The notes beneath the pieces are model-generated. The model saw only the letters and a program-made list of their open reading frames with translations. It did not search any database and was not told the DNA's origin. A DNA stretch of 64,000 nucleotides from CAYWMY01 sp046352935 (lineage in GTDB: Bacteria; Pseudomonadota; Gammaproteobacteria; Steroidobacterales; Steroidobacteraceae), in NCBI GenBank assembly GCA_046352935.1, contig JAXMGR010000011.1, positions 69,589-133,588 on the forward strand, written 5' to 3'. Positions 23,870-34,200 of the stretch are shown here, piece after piece. The position numbers and the translations under genes were made by a program. Each line of letters starts with the position of its first letter. Within the stretch, counting starts at the first letter, position 1.

Positions 23870-26341
23870 ATGCGCGATACCGGGACGATCATCGGCTGGT
23901 TCCGCGGCGTCGCCGCCGCCGTACTTTCGGCCGCACTGCTGGCCGGCTGCGGCGGCGGTGCCGACACGGTCGAGAATCCTCTCTCCAACGGTCCCGGTGG
24001 CTCGATCGCCAACTACAACGGCCCGCCGCCCGCGAGCCAGGACATCCAGGCGTTCAAGACCCATCTCTGGGACAACGTCAGCGCCAGCAACCGCTGCGGC
24101 GGTTGCCACGTCGCGAACCAGCAGGCACCGCAGTTCGCGCGCTCGGACGACATCAATCTCGCCTATCAGGCCGCCAACACGGTCGTGAACCTCGGGGATC
24201 CCGCCAGTTCACGCCTCGTCACCAAGGTCGCCAGCGGTCACAACTGCTGGCAGGCGAGCACGCAGGCCTGCGCCGATCAGATGACGGCGTGGATCCGTAA
24301 CTGGGCCAGTGCGACAGCCACGGGCTCGACCCGCCAGATCCGGCTGCAGGCGCCGCCGGACCGCGTCGTTGGTGGCAGCAAGTCGTTCCCGTCGAGCTCA
24401 GCCGACTTCGCGTCCACCGTGCATCCGCTGCTGCTGCAGTACTGCTCCCGCTGCCATTCGAGCACGGCGAAGATCCCGCAGTCTCCGTTCTTCGCGGCCG
24501 CCGATCCCGACGTCGCCTACGCTGCGGTTCGGCCGAAGATCAATCTCGACGACCCGAAGAGTTCGCGCCTGGTGCTGCGGCTCCGCGAGGAGTTCCACAA
24601 TTGCTGGAGCGATTGCGGCCAGAACGCCACGACGATGGAGAACGCGATTCGCGACCTTGCGGGGCGTGTGCCCGTGACACAGGTCGATCCCGCGCTGGTG
24701 CTGTCCAGGGCGCTGACGCTCTACGACGGCACCGTCGCGAGCGGTGGCAATCGGTACGACAGCAACGTGATCGCGTTGTACGAATTCAAGACCGGTACCG
24801 GCACGGTCGCCTACGACACCAGCGGCGTCGAGCCGGCGCTCAATCTCACCTTGTCCGGCGACGTGTCGTGGGTCGGCGGCTGGGGCATCAACCTGCGCAG
24901 TGGCAAGGCCCAGGGGTCCACCTCGGCGAGCCGCAAGCTGCACGACCTCATCCGTGCGACGGGCGAGTACTCCATCGAGGCCTGGGTCGCGCCCGCGAAC
25001 GTGACGCAGGAGGATGCCTACATCGTTTCCTACTCTGGGGGCACGACCGCGCGCAATGTCACGCTGGGCCAGAAGCAGTACGACTACGAGCACTACCTCC
25101 GGACCACGGGCACGGGCCTCAATGGTGAGCCGCGTGTGGCGACGCCGTCGGCCCAGGAGGTCCTGCAGGCCACCCTGCAGCACGTCGTCATCACCTGGGA
25201 TGCCAGCAACGGCCGCCGGATCTACGTCAATGGAGAGCTCGTGCCCGTGACCGACGCCACAGCGGGTACCTCGATCGCTGACTGGAACGACACCTTCGCG
25301 CTCGTGCTCGGCAACGAGGTCTCGAACGACCGGCGCTGGCAGGGTGTGCTCAAGCTCGTCGCGATCCACAACCGGGCGTTGAGCGCGACGCAGATCCGGC
25401 AGAACTTCAGCGCGGGCGTCGGCGAGCGCTTCTACCTGCTGTTCAACGTCTCTTCGATCGTCAACGTGCCGCAGGCCTTCGTGATGTTCGAGGTCAGCCA
25501 GTACGATTCCTATTCCTACCTGTTCGACAAGCCGGTGTTCATCAGTCTCGACGCCGGCGCGCGGCCCGATGGCATCCGGATCAAGGGCATGCGGATCGGC
25601 ATGAATGGCGCCGAGGTCAGGGTGGGGCAGGCCTACGTTCCGATGGACACCGTGGTCAACGCCTCCGGCTACGACCCTGCGAAGGGATTCCCGCTGGCAT
25701 CGGTCGGGACCGTCATCGGGCTGGACAAGGGCCCCGCGAGTGACATGTTCTTCCTGACCTTCGAACAGCTCGGTTCGCAGTCGCACGTCGTGACCGAGCC
25801 GGCTCCGCTCGCGCCTCCCCCGCCTCCGGACGGGGTCCCCGTGCCCGACATCGGGCTCAAGACGTTCGACGAGATCAACGCCACGATGTCCGTGGTCACC
25901 GGGATACCGGTGACGGAGGCCGCCGTCGCCGCGACGTTCGACCGCGTCCGGCAGCAGCTGCCGATCAACGACGGCATCGAGACGTTCCTGTCGTCGCAGC
26001 AGGTCGGCGTGGCGCAGCTCGCGATCGAGTACTGCAACGCCCTCGTCGAGGATGTGTCGCGACGCACGACGGTGTTCCCGGGCTTCAATTTCTCGGCTCC
26101 GGCCGCGCAGGCGTTCGACACCCCTGCCGAGCGTGCGTTGGTCGTCGATCCTCTGGTCGCGCGGATGGTCGGACAGAACATCGGTTCGGAACCGACGGGG
26201 GCCGAGGTCCGCACGGAAGTCGACGCGTTGATGACGCGGCTGTCGGCGTGCGGCGCCGGCTGCGCTGTGGATCGTACGGAGACCATCGTCAAGGCATCGT
26301 GCGCCGCCGTGCTCGGCAGCGCAGTGACGCTGCTGCAATAG
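23870..26341 (+). CDS. Di-heme lipoprotein with LamG-like domain
   Basis: An 823-residue lipoprotein (lipobox LLAGC, C27). Two cytochrome c-like modules come first, each with a heme site: CGGCH at 76-80 and CSRCH at 192-196. Both are followed by similar phrases ending in a paired-cysteine tail (SGHNCWQASTQAC and EFHNCWSDC), so they are internal repeats. Residues about 310-520 form a LamG/concanavalin-like jelly roll (NVIALYEFKTGTGTVAYDTSG, YSIEAWVAP, HVVITWDASNGRRIYVNGEL). A Pro-rich hinge (PAPLAPPPPPDGVPVP, about 640) leads to a helical C-terminal region. GAGGGAG before the ATG supports the start. LamG domains bind glycans or proteins, so this may couple electron transfer to surface binding. 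No known function. Confidence 0.82.
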   Translation: MRDTGTIIGWFRGVAAAVLSAALLAGCGGGADTVENPLSNGPGGSIANYNGPPPASQDIQAFKTHLWDNVSASNRCGGCHVANQQAPQFARSDDINLAYQAANTVVNLGDPASSRLVTKVASGHNCWQASTQACADQMTAWIRNWASATATGSTRQIRLQAPPDRVVGGSKSFPSSSADFASTVHPLLLQYCSRCHSSTAKIPQSPFFAAADPDVAYAAVRPKINLDDPKSSRLVLRLREEFHNCWSDCGQNATTMENAIRDLAGRVPVTQVDPALVLSRALTLYDGTVASGGNRYDSNVIALYEFKTGTGTVAYDTSGVEPALNLTLSGDVSWVGGWGINLRSGKAQGSTSASRKLHDLIRATGEYSIEAWVAPANVTQEDAYIVSYSGGTTARNVTLGQKQYDYEHYLRTTGTGLNGEPRVATPSAQEVLQATLQHVVITWDASNGRRIYVNGELVPVTDATAGTSIADWNDTFALVLGNEVSNDRRWQGVLKLVAIHNRALSATQIRQNFSAGVGERFYLLFNVSSIVNVPQAFVMFEVSQYDSYSYLFDKPVFISLDAGARPDGIRIKGMRIGMNGAEVRVGQAYVPMDTVVNASGYDPAKGFPLASVGTVIGLDKGPASDMFFLTFEQLGSQSHVVTEPAPLAPPPPPDGVPVPDIGLKTFDEINATMSVVTGIPVTEAAVAATFDRVRQQLPINDGIETFLSSQQVGVAQLAIEYCNALVEDVSRRTTVFPGFNFSAPAAQAFDTPAERALVVDPLVARMVGQNIGSEPTGAEVRTEVDALMTRLSACGAGCAVDRTETIVKASCAAVLGSAVTLLQ

Positions 26342-26361
26342 GACCCCTGGGAGAGCCACTC

Positions 26362-27966
26362 ATGTCACGCACACGCAAGCCCGGGCCGTTGCCGCCCACT
26401 GCGCCCCTGCGTCACCCGGACCACCGCCGCCCGGTGTCGCGCCGGGACTTCCTGGCGCAGGGGTTCATCAGCGGCGCTGCAGCGGTGATCGCTCCCACGG
26501 TGCTGGGTCTGTTCGCGAATCCACGCGTGGCCGAGGCGGCGCTGTCGTCCGATCTGCAGACGCTGAAGCAGTCCTGCGGAATCGCCATCCAGGGTGCCGG
26601 CAAGGTGCCGTTCATCTGTTTCGATCTCGCGGGCGGAGCGAACATCGCGGGGTCGAACGTCCTGATGGGCAAACAGGGAGGCCAGCTGGATTTCCTGTCG
26701 ACGGCGGGATACGACAAGCTGGGTCTGCCGGGTGACATGATTCCTGCGGTGACCAGCGTCAACGGCGCGGTGACCCGGAGCTTCATCGACACACAGCTCG
26801 GGCTGGCGTTCCACTCCGACAGCGCGATGCTGCGCGGAATCATCGAGCGCGTGGCGCCGGCGACTGCTGCCGCGACCAACGGAGCGGTGATCGCCGCACG
26901 TTCCGAGAACGACACCGGCAACAATCCCCACAACCCGATGTACGCGATCTACCGTGCCGGCGCCGATGGCGAGCTGCTGACACTGATCGGATCGCGCAGC
27001 TCGGATTCTGGCGGGAATTCCGTCGCCCCGGCCGCCATGATCGATCCCCAGGTGAGACCGACCAAGGTCGACCGGACCAGTGACGTGACCGGCCTGGTCG
27101 ATACCGGCAAGCTGGTCGGCCTGCTGAGCCAGTCCGACGCGGTCGCGGTGATGGAGTCGATCCAGCGGCTCTCCGACCGCAAACTCGGCAAGGTGAGCAC
27201 GGGCGTGACGCGGGACGCCGTGATCAAGGACCTCCTTCGCTGCGGCTACGTCAAGTCGGCCGATCTCGCGGACCGCTATGGTGATCCATCGGCCCTCAAC
27301 CCGGAACTGGATCTCGAGATCGTCGGAGCCGGCGGCATCTTCTCGCGTGCCGAGTTCGATTCGGACGCCGAGTTCCAGAAGACCGCGGCCGTGATGAAGC
27401 TCGTCGTCAACGGCTACGCCGGTGCCGGGACGATCACGATGGGCGGTTATGACTACCACACGGGTGATCGTGCCACCGGCGAGCTCCGCGACCTGCGTGC
27501 AGGGCGCTGCATCGGCGCCTGCCTCGAGTACGCGGCCCGGCGCGGCGTGCCGCTCATGGTCTACGTCTTCAGCGACGGCTCGGTGGCCAGCAATGGTCGC
27601 GTCGACAACTCCGTCGACGGCCGCGGCAAGGGCGAGTGGACCGGCGACAACCAGTCCACGGCCGCGTCTTTCTTCCTCGTCCACAGTCCGCGCGGCCGCC
27701 CGCAGCTCTACACGGGAGACGCGCTGGGACCGGACCGCCATCAGCAGATCGGTTATTTTCGTGCCGACGGGTCCGTCGAAACGGCCTCGAGTCCTGCGGC
27801 GAACAACGTGAACCTGCTCGTCGAGACCGTCGCATTGAACTATCTCGCACTTCATGGAGAACAGGGCCGGTTCGCGAGCCTGTTCCCGAATCACGGGCTC
27901 GGATCCTCGGCGTTGCAGGACAGCCTCATCGCGTTGAACCCGATCGTCAACGGAACGATCGCTTGA
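26362..27966 (+). CDS. DUF1501 protein with Tat signal
   Basis: A 534-residue protein with a twin-arginine signal: RR at 27-28 in SRRDFLAQGF, then a hydrophobic stretch (ISGAAAVIAPTVLGLFA) and AEA cleavage. The body has DUF1501 features, such as FICFDLAGGANIAGSN near the mature N-terminus, and TITMGGYDYHTGDR, VYVFSDGSVASNG and GDNQST further on; this family has an alkaline-phosphatase/sulfatase-like fold. Tat export suggests it folds or binds metal in the cytoplasm. DUF1501 genes often neighbour cytochrome or DUF1800 genes. The start has GGGAG upstream and lies 20 bases after the LamG lipoprotein stop. Substrate is unknown. Confidence 0.85.
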   Translation: MSRTRKPGPLPPTAPLRHPDHRRPVSRRDFLAQGFISGAAAVIAPTVLGLFANPRVAEAALSSDLQTLKQSCGIAIQGAGKVPFICFDLAGGANIAGSNVLMGKQGGQLDFLSTAGYDKLGLPGDMIPAVTSVNGAVTRSFIDTQLGLAFHSDSAMLRGIIERVAPATAAATNGAVIAARSENDTGNNPHNPMYAIYRAGADGELLTLIGSRSSDSGGNSVAPAAMIDPQVRPTKVDRTSDVTGLVDTGKLVGLLSQSDAVAVMESIQRLSDRKLGKVSTGVTRDAVIKDLLRCGYVKSADLADRYGDPSALNPELDLEIVGAGGIFSRAEFDSDAEFQKTAAVMKLVVNGYAGAGTITMGGYDYHTGDRATGELRDLRAGRCIGACLEYAARRGVPLMVYVFSDGSVASNGRVDNSVDGRGKGEWTGDNQSTAASFFLVHSPRGRPQLYTGDALGPDRHQQIGYFRADGSVETASSPAANNVNLLVETVALNYLALHGEQGRFASLFPNHGLGSSALQDSLIALNPIVNGTIA

Positions 27967-27993
27967 GGCGCGCGATCTGCGACGCGCCGTGCA

Positions 27994-28051
27994 TTGACAC
28001 CGCCGCCGCCCGTGTGAAAGCCTCATGATGCGTGAGGTGACTCGCGTCATG
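27994..28051 (+). promoter_or_regulatory. Possible internal promoter or operator
   Basis: The 184-base gap between the DUF1501 and second TlpA genes is the largest in the plus arm. It holds an exact TTGACA at 27994 without a good -10 at the normal distance. Further on, CATGATGCG (28024-28032) and CGCGTCATG (28043-28051) form an 8-of-9 inverted repeat. An in-frame ATG at 28025 also lies here, so part may instead be an N-terminal extension of the next gene. Confidence 0.2.
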
Positions 28052-28150
28052 GTCGGTCGTCCCCGGTTCAGGGACACTGTGGCCGTAGCGGTCGACCGCG
28101 CGTCGAGCATGTTCCGGCGCCCTCGATGGCGTCCCCGGGGACCGAAGCGA

Positions 28151-28663
28151 ATGTCGCAGACGCCCTTCATCAGCAGGAAGCTCATCGTCGGGTCGCTGCT
28201 CGCGGCGATCGCTCTGGCTGCCGGTGCGCAGGCGGCGACCGCACCGCAGAGTCCGGTGCAGGACTTCGCCTTGCGCGGCATGGATGGCGCGAACTACAGA
28301 CTGTCGGAGTATCGCGGTGACGTCGTGATGCTCGTGTTCTGGGCCACGTGGTGCGGTGACTGCCGCGCCGGACTCGGTGACGCGGAGCGGCTGTGGCGTA
28401 CCTACCGGACAGCCGGTCTCATGGCACTCGGTGTCAACCTCGATGAGCGGGCGGAAGCCGCTGCGTCGTTCGTGCATGCGGCGGACACGACCTTCCCCGT
28501 CGTTCGTGACGTGAACAAGTCGGTCAGCCGCGCGTTCGCGATCGACGCACTGCCGACCGTAGTGCTGCTGGATCGCACCGGAAAGGTCCGGTTCGTCGCC
28601 TCTGGACGCACCAGCGACGCGAGCCGCCTGTCGGACGGCCTGCGATCCCTTCTCGATGAATGA
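28151..28663 (+). CDS. TlpA-family thiol-disulfide oxidoreductase (WCGDC)
   Basis: A 170-residue exported thioredoxin-like protein. A signal sequence (LIVGSLLAAIALAAGAQA) precedes VQDFALRGMDGANYRLSEYRGDVVMLVFWATW, the active site WCGDC (C68, C71) and the cis-proline loop IDALPTVVLLD. The Asp in the CxxC is unusual compared with WCGPC in the paralogue at 17847-18359 and may shift redox potential. The start at 28151 places the signal peptide first; an upstream ATG at 28025 would add 42 basic residues. Its stop overlaps ATG 28660 of the next frame. It probably serves disulfide handling in the plus-arm proteins, but its partners are unknown. Confidence 0.85.
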   Translation: MSQTPFISRKLIVGSLLAAIALAAGAQAATAPQSPVQDFALRGMDGANYRLSEYRGDVVMLVFWATWCGDCRAGLGDAERLWRTYRTAGLMALGVNLDERAEAAASFVHAADTTFPVVRDVNKSVSRAFAIDALPTVVLLDRTGKVRFVASGRTSDASRLSDGLRSLLDE

Positions 28664-28677
28664 CTGGAGCAGTCCGA

Positions 28678-29367
28678 ATGAACGGGACCATGAAGAATTG
28701 CCTCGCCGACAGCGGTGGTGCCGCGCGGCGGACGTGGCATTGCGGCCCGGTGGTCCTTGCGGTCGCCGTGGCGTGGGCATGGCTGTCCGTGGCGGGTCTG
28801 GCACGGGCGCAGTCGCCAGCGGTCGCGGCGGCGCCGGTTGCCGCAGCGGACGCGCCCGCGGTGGGGCCCGGTGGGACTGCGGCCGGGACGGATGCTCCCG
28901 CGTCTGATGCCGGTGCGGACTTTCGCAGCCTCGACGACGAGACGCAGACGCTCAGGAGGCAGGTGCTCGACCTGAACCGCGAGCTGTTCCTCCTCGAGGA
29001 GGAACTGCTGTTCCCGACCAGCACCCAGGTCGCCGTCTACGTGTCCTACGATGTCGGCACCTTCTTTGCCCTCGATGCCGTGAAAATCCTCGTCGACGAC
29101 AAGGAGGTCGCGAACTACCTGTACACGGCGCGCGAGGTCGAGGCGCTGCAGCGGGGCGGCGTGCATCGCGTCTGGCTCGGCAACCTCAAGGTCGGCAGAC
29201 ACGTGCTGACTGCGTTCTTCAACGGCAAGGGGCCGCACGACCGCGACTACCGCACCGGGGCCACGCTCGAGGTCGAGAAGGGCGTCGGCGCGAAATACCT
29301 CGAACTCAAGATCAGCGATCGACAGCAGAAGCTCCAGCCCGAGTTCATCGTCAAGCAGTGGGATTGA
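28678..29367 (+). CDS. Exported coiled-coil protein
   Basis: A 229-residue protein. An N-terminal hydrophobic segment (VVLAVAVAWAWLSVAGLARA) acts as signal or anchor. An Ala/Gly/Pro-rich linker follows, then a short coiled coil (LDDETQTLRRQVLDLNRELFLLEEELL). The remainder is a beta-rich domain with TQVAVYVSYDVGTFFALDAVKILVDD and YTAREVEALQRGGVHRVWLG. GGAG lies eight bases before ATG 28678; an ATG at 28660 overlaps the previous stop but lacks a site. The coiled coil suggests oligomerisation in the periplasm. I do not recognise the family. Its place just before two TPR genes and the ExbB/ExbD genes points to a structural part of the envelope machine. Confidence 0.75.
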   Translation: MNGTMKNCLADSGGAARRTWHCGPVVLAVAVAWAWLSVAGLARAQSPAVAAAPVAAADAPAVGPGGTAAGTDAPASDAGADFRSLDDETQTLRRQVLDLNRELFLLEEELLFPTSTQVAVYVSYDVGTFFALDAVKILVDDKEVANYLYTAREVEALQRGGVHRVWLGNLKVGRHVLTAFFNGKGPHDRDYRTGATLEVEKGVGAKYLELKISDRQQKLQPEFIVKQWD

Positions 29368-29382
29368 GCGGGCGAGGACGAC

Positions 29383-31284
29383 TTGCAGATCCGGGTGCGA
29401 ATCTCACTGGTTGCGATGTGCCTGCTTGCGGCGGGACGTGCGGTCGCGGCGGCTGCGCCTGCGGAAACACCGGTCGGGTCGCCATCGCTGCCGGCGGTCG
29501 AGCTTCGCAGCCTGCACTATGGAGACGTGCTGTTCCACTTCTTCCAGGACGACTATTTCAACGGCATCGTCCGTGCGACGGCGTTCCGGGAGCAGGGGTT
29601 CCTGAAGGCGCATCGCGAGGATTCCGAACTCGTGCTGGGCGGAATGTATCTCGCGTTCGGTCAGTATCGGCAGGCGGTCGAGACCCTGGATCGGCTGCTC
29701 GATGCCCCCGCTACGCCGCCCCCGGTGCGCGACCGCGCGCTGTTCTTCCTCGGCAAGGCGCTGTACGAGCACGGTCGGTGGGAGGAATCGGAGCGGCTCC
29801 TGCGCCGCATCGCGGGCCCGCTGCCTGCCGACGTCGAAGCCGAGCGGCGTCTGCTGCTGGCGCAGGATCTCATGCGCCTCGACAGGTTCGATCGGGCCGC
29901 GGAGGAGCTGGCCGGCTGGAACGGCGCGCCGGACTGGACGGCATACGCACGATTCAACCTGGGCGTCGCTCTCGTCCGCTCGGGTCGCGACACCGAGGGG
30001 CTCGCGTTGCTCGAACAGGTCGGAACGATCCCGGGTGACACCGAGGAGCTCCGGAGCCTGCGTGACAAGGCCAATGTGGCAGCGGGCTTCGCGCTGCTCA
30101 GGGCGGAGCGGCCCGTCGACGCTTCCCGGGTTCTGCAGCGGGTGAGGCTCAACGGTCCCCAGTCCAGCAGGGCGTTGCTGGCCGCGGGCTGGGCGGCCGC
30201 GGCGCAGGGCCGCTACGAGCAGGCACTGGGACCGTGGATGGAACTGCAGGGTCGCGACGTGCTCGATGCCGCCGTGCAGGAAGCGCAGCTCGCGGTCCCC
30301 TATGCGCTGGCGCGGCTCGGCGCGGAGAAGCAGGCCGCCGATCACTACGAGGCTGCGATAGGCCTGTTCGATGCCGAGTCCCTCAGGCTCGACGAATCGA
30401 TCCAGTCGATACGCAGTGGTCGCATGGTCGAGGTGCTCTCGGCGAATGACGAGGCGACGCTGCCGGCCTGGTACAGCCACCTGACGCGTCTGCCGGACAC
30501 TCCCGAGGCCCGCTACCTGTATCTGCTGATGGCCGGGAACGAGTTCCAGGAGGGGCTCAGGAGCTACCGCACACTGGGCTTCCTGCAGCGGAACCTGCGT
30601 GGCTGGCAGGACTCGATCGCGGCCTTCCGCGACATGGTGGACACCCGCCGGGTCGCGTTCGACGAGCGCCTGCCAGCGGCGCTGCAGGCGCTGGAGCGGC
30701 TCGACGTTGCCTCGATCGAGCGCCACCGCGACACGCTGCAGTCCAGGCTGGAATCCGCCGATCGGGACCACGACGCCGTCGCTCTGGCGGACACGAAGGA
30801 GCTCGAGGCGTGGAGTCGTGTCCAGACGGTGCAGGCGGAGCTCGACTCGCGGCCGGAGGATCCCGACCTCGATGAGGCGCGGGACAAGCTGCGACTCGCG
30901 CGCGGTGTGCTGCTCTGGGACATGGAGCGCGAGTACAAGCTGCGGCGATTCACGGCTCGCCGCAGCCTGAAGGCGCTCTCGACCGCTGTGGCCGAACTGC
31001 GTACCCGGGCGACCTCGGTGAAGGCGGCCAGTCGCGCGAGTCCCGATCGCAACCGCGAACTGCTGGCGCGTATCGCCGCGATCGAGCCGCGACTCTCGAC
31101 GATGATCACGGCAGTCGTCGCGGCACAGGAGCGTCAGGGTCGATATCTCGCAGGGCTCGCCGCGAGTGAACTCGAGGCGCAGAAGCTGCGGCTGGCCGAG
31201 TATCGGACGCAGGCACGCTACGCGCTGGCGACGACTTACGATCGTGCCAGCCAGACGACGCGTGCGGAGCCGCCAGCGCGATGA
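29383..31284 (+). CDS. Exported TPR-repeat protein
   Basis: A 633-residue exported protein. The signal peptide MQIRVRISLVAMCLLAAGRAVA is followed by a long all-helical body with TPR-like repeats, for example LGGMYLAFGQYRQAVETLDRLL, FFLGKALYEHGRWEESERLLRRI, FNLGVALVRSGRDTEGLALLEQV and AAGWAAAAQGRYEQALGPW. The C-terminal third (about 430-620) is charged and predicted coiled coil (DTKELEAWSRVQTVQAEL, and ARIAAIEPRL). The start is TTG at 29383, with GAGGA upstream. Its stop overlaps the next ATG by four bases, so it is coupled to the larger TPR gene. TPR scaffolds of this kind occur in periplasmic parts of Tol-like and Agl-Glt machines. Confidence 0.82.
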   Translation: MQIRVRISLVAMCLLAAGRAVAAAAPAETPVGSPSLPAVELRSLHYGDVLFHFFQDDYFNGIVRATAFREQGFLKAHREDSELVLGGMYLAFGQYRQAVETLDRLLDAPATPPPVRDRALFFLGKALYEHGRWEESERLLRRIAGPLPADVEAERRLLLAQDLMRLDRFDRAAEELAGWNGAPDWTAYARFNLGVALVRSGRDTEGLALLEQVGTIPGDTEELRSLRDKANVAAGFALLRAERPVDASRVLQRVRLNGPQSSRALLAAGWAAAAQGRYEQALGPWMELQGRDVLDAAVQEAQLAVPYALARLGAEKQAADHYEAAIGLFDAESLRLDESIQSIRSGRMVEVLSANDEATLPAWYSHLTRLPDTPEARYLYLLMAGNEFQEGLRSYRTLGFLQRNLRGWQDSIAAFRDMVDTRRVAFDERLPAALQALERLDVASIERHRDTLQSRLESADRDHDAVALADTKELEAWSRVQTVQAELDSRPEDPDLDEARDKLRLARGVLLWDMEREYKLRRFTARRSLKALSTAVAELRTRATSVKAASRASPDRNRELLARIAAIEPRLSTMITAVVAAQERQGRYLAGLAASELEAQKLRLAEYRTQARYALATTYDRASQTTRAEPPAR

Positions 31285-34200
31285 GCCGCCGGGTCACAAT
31301 GGTCCTGATCGCGGCACTGCTCCATGCGGGTGCCGTTTCGGCGCGCGAGCGGCCGCCCCCGAGTCCGTCGGAGAAGACCATCGGCGATCTGCCGGCGCGG
31401 ACCGTCGAGATCGACCGCAATGCGCCGGTCAGTGCAGACCCCGACCGTGCGCGACGACTGTACCGGCAGTTCCTCGAGCAGGACGCAGCGGATCCAGCCA
31501 TGCGCGCGGAAGCGACGCGGCGTCTCGCGGATCTCGCCCTCGAAGCGGCCGAACTCGAGCGATCAGAGGACTCGGGCGTGCTCGCGGGCGGCATCAACAG
31601 CCGCGAGGCGATCGAGCTGTACGGACGGCTGCTCGATGCGGACCCGCAGTATCCACGTGCCGATGCGATCCTCTACCAGCTGGCCCGCGCCTGGGAAGCC
31701 GAGGGCGATCCCGCAAAAGCGCTGGACTATCTCGACCGCATGGTCGCGAGGTACCCGGACAGCCGGCTCATCGACGAGGCACAGTTCCGACGGGGCGAGA
31801 TCCTGTTCAGTGCGGGGCGCTGGGCTCCGGCCGAGACCGCCTATGCGGGAGTCCTGGCTCACGGGTCGGGCTCGGGCTTCCATCGTCAGGCGCTGTACAA
31901 GATCGGCTGGGCGCAGTTCAAGCAGACCCGCATGGAGGAAAGCGTCGAGTCCTTCCTCGATCTCCTCGATCTCATGCTGGTCGATCCACGGAATCCGGAC
32001 AGGGCCGTCGAGCCCGCGTCGCTGTCGCGTGCCGATCGCGAGCTCGTCGACGACACGTTCCGCGCGATGTCGCTGCAGTTCGTGGCGCAGGACGGTGCCG
32101 CGACCGCCAGCGAGATGATCGCGCGCCACGGGCCCACACCGTACGAGTGGCTGGTTCACGATCGTCTCGGGGACCTGCTGATCGAGAAGGAACGCTACAC
32201 GGACGCCGCGGACACGTATCGTGCATTCGCCGCGAGGCGCAGCAGCGACATCCATGCGCCCGGCCTGCAGACCAAGGCGATCGAGGCCTACCGCAAGGGG
32301 GGCTTCGCTTCGCTCGTGCTGGCCGCCAAGCGGGAGTACGTCGAGCAGTACGGATTCGAGTCCGCGTTCTGGAAAGGGCGCGACCGCGACAGTGCGCCCG
32401 ACGTCGTCGCGGCGCTCAAGGCGAATCTGCGCGACGTCGCGCAGCACCACCACGCCGTTGCGCAGCGCAGCCGGAGCGCCGATGACTACGCGGTGGCGGC
32501 GCGCTGGTATCGCGACTATCTGCGCAGTTTCCCCGGGGACCCGGATTCCGCCGCAACGAATCATCTGCTCGCGGATGCACTGTTCGAGGCGAGGCGGTTC
32601 GACGAGGCCGTGGCCGAATACGAACATTCGGCTTACGACTACCCGCAGTACCCGCGCGCGGCCGAGGCCGGTTATGCGGCTCTGGCGAGCCATGACAGAC
32701 ACGGAGCGACTCTCGCCGGGGACGAGCGGACAGCATGGCATCGTCGCGAGATCGACGCGGAAATCCGCTTTGCCACGACATTCCAGCAGCATCCCGAGGC
32801 GCCGGCCGTGATGTTGCGGGCGTCCCAGCAGCTCTACGAGATCAGGGAGCATGCGGCCGCCGCCGACGCGGCCACGCAGTTGCTCGCGCTGTGGCCGGCC
32901 TTGCCGGATGCCAGTCAGCGGGTCGCCTGGAATCTGATCGCGGACGCGGAGTTCGAGCAGGGGCGGTTCGCCGACGCGGAAGCCGCGTACGTTCGCACGC
33001 AGCGCCTGATGAAGCCTGACGACCGCTTTGCCGTGGCGGTCAATGACCGGCTGGCGGCTTCCATCTACAAGCAGGGCGAGTCGCGACGCGATGCGGGCGA
33101 CCTGCCGGGCGCCGTCGACGAGCTGCTGCGCGTCGCACAGCTGGCGCCGGGGTCCGATGTCAGTGTCACGGCGCAGTACGACGCCGGTGCGCTGCTGTTG
33201 CAGATGAAGGAGTGGGGGCGCGCGATCGACGTGCTCGAGTCCTTCCGGCGTGCGCATCCCCGGCACGAATTCACGGCGAAGATCCCGCGGCAGCTCGCGC
33301 TCGCGTACGCGGAGGCCGGGCGCGGTCGCGAGGCGGCGATCGAGTACCGTGCGATCGCCGATGACACGCGGGAGACGCCTGAGCTCCGGCGCGAGGCGCT
33401 CGCCGAGGCCGCGCGCCTCTTCGACGCGGCTTCCGCCCGCGAACCGGCGGCGGAGGCCTACCGGGTCTATGTCGACCGCCATCCCGAGCCGCTCGATCAG
33501 GCGATTGCCGCGCGGGTCCGGCTCGCGGACCTCGCGGGTCCGGCCGGCGCCGGCGGCGAGCGTCCGCGGTGGCTCAGGGACGTCGTCACCGCCGACGCGG
33601 GCGCCGGCGCGACGCGCACGGACTACAGCCGGACAAGGGCTGCGTTCGCAGCCCTCGAGCTCGCCGCACTCGATCGTGATCGCTTCGCGGCCGTCGCATT
33701 GCAGGCACCGCTCAAGAAGTCCCTGCAGGTCAAGCGCTCGGCCCTGGTGCAGGCGGTCGGTGCGTACCAGAAGGCCGCCGACTATGGCATCGCCGAAATC
33801 GTGAACGCGGCCACCTTCGAGACGGGCAGCCTGTACCGGCGACTCGCATCGGACCTTCTGCAGTCGGAGCGGCCGAAGGATCTCGACGCGGAGGCGGGCG
33901 AGCAGTACGCGCTGCTCCTCGAGGAACAGGCCTTCCCGCTCGAGGAGAAGGCCATCGAGCTGCACGCGCTCAATGTCGCGCGTTCGCGGCAGGGGCAGTT
34001 CGACCGCTGGATCGAGGCAAGTTACCAGGCTCTCGCCGAACTGAAGCCTGCACGCTACGCGCGGACGGAGGCGACTTTCCCGGCCGCGCTCGCCGGCGGC
34101 GCGACCGACGCCGTGGCTCTCGCGGGCCAGGGGCTCTGGAGCGATGCAGCGGGTGTCCTGCGCACCGCACACGAGGCGGCGCCCGCCGACCCTGCGATAC

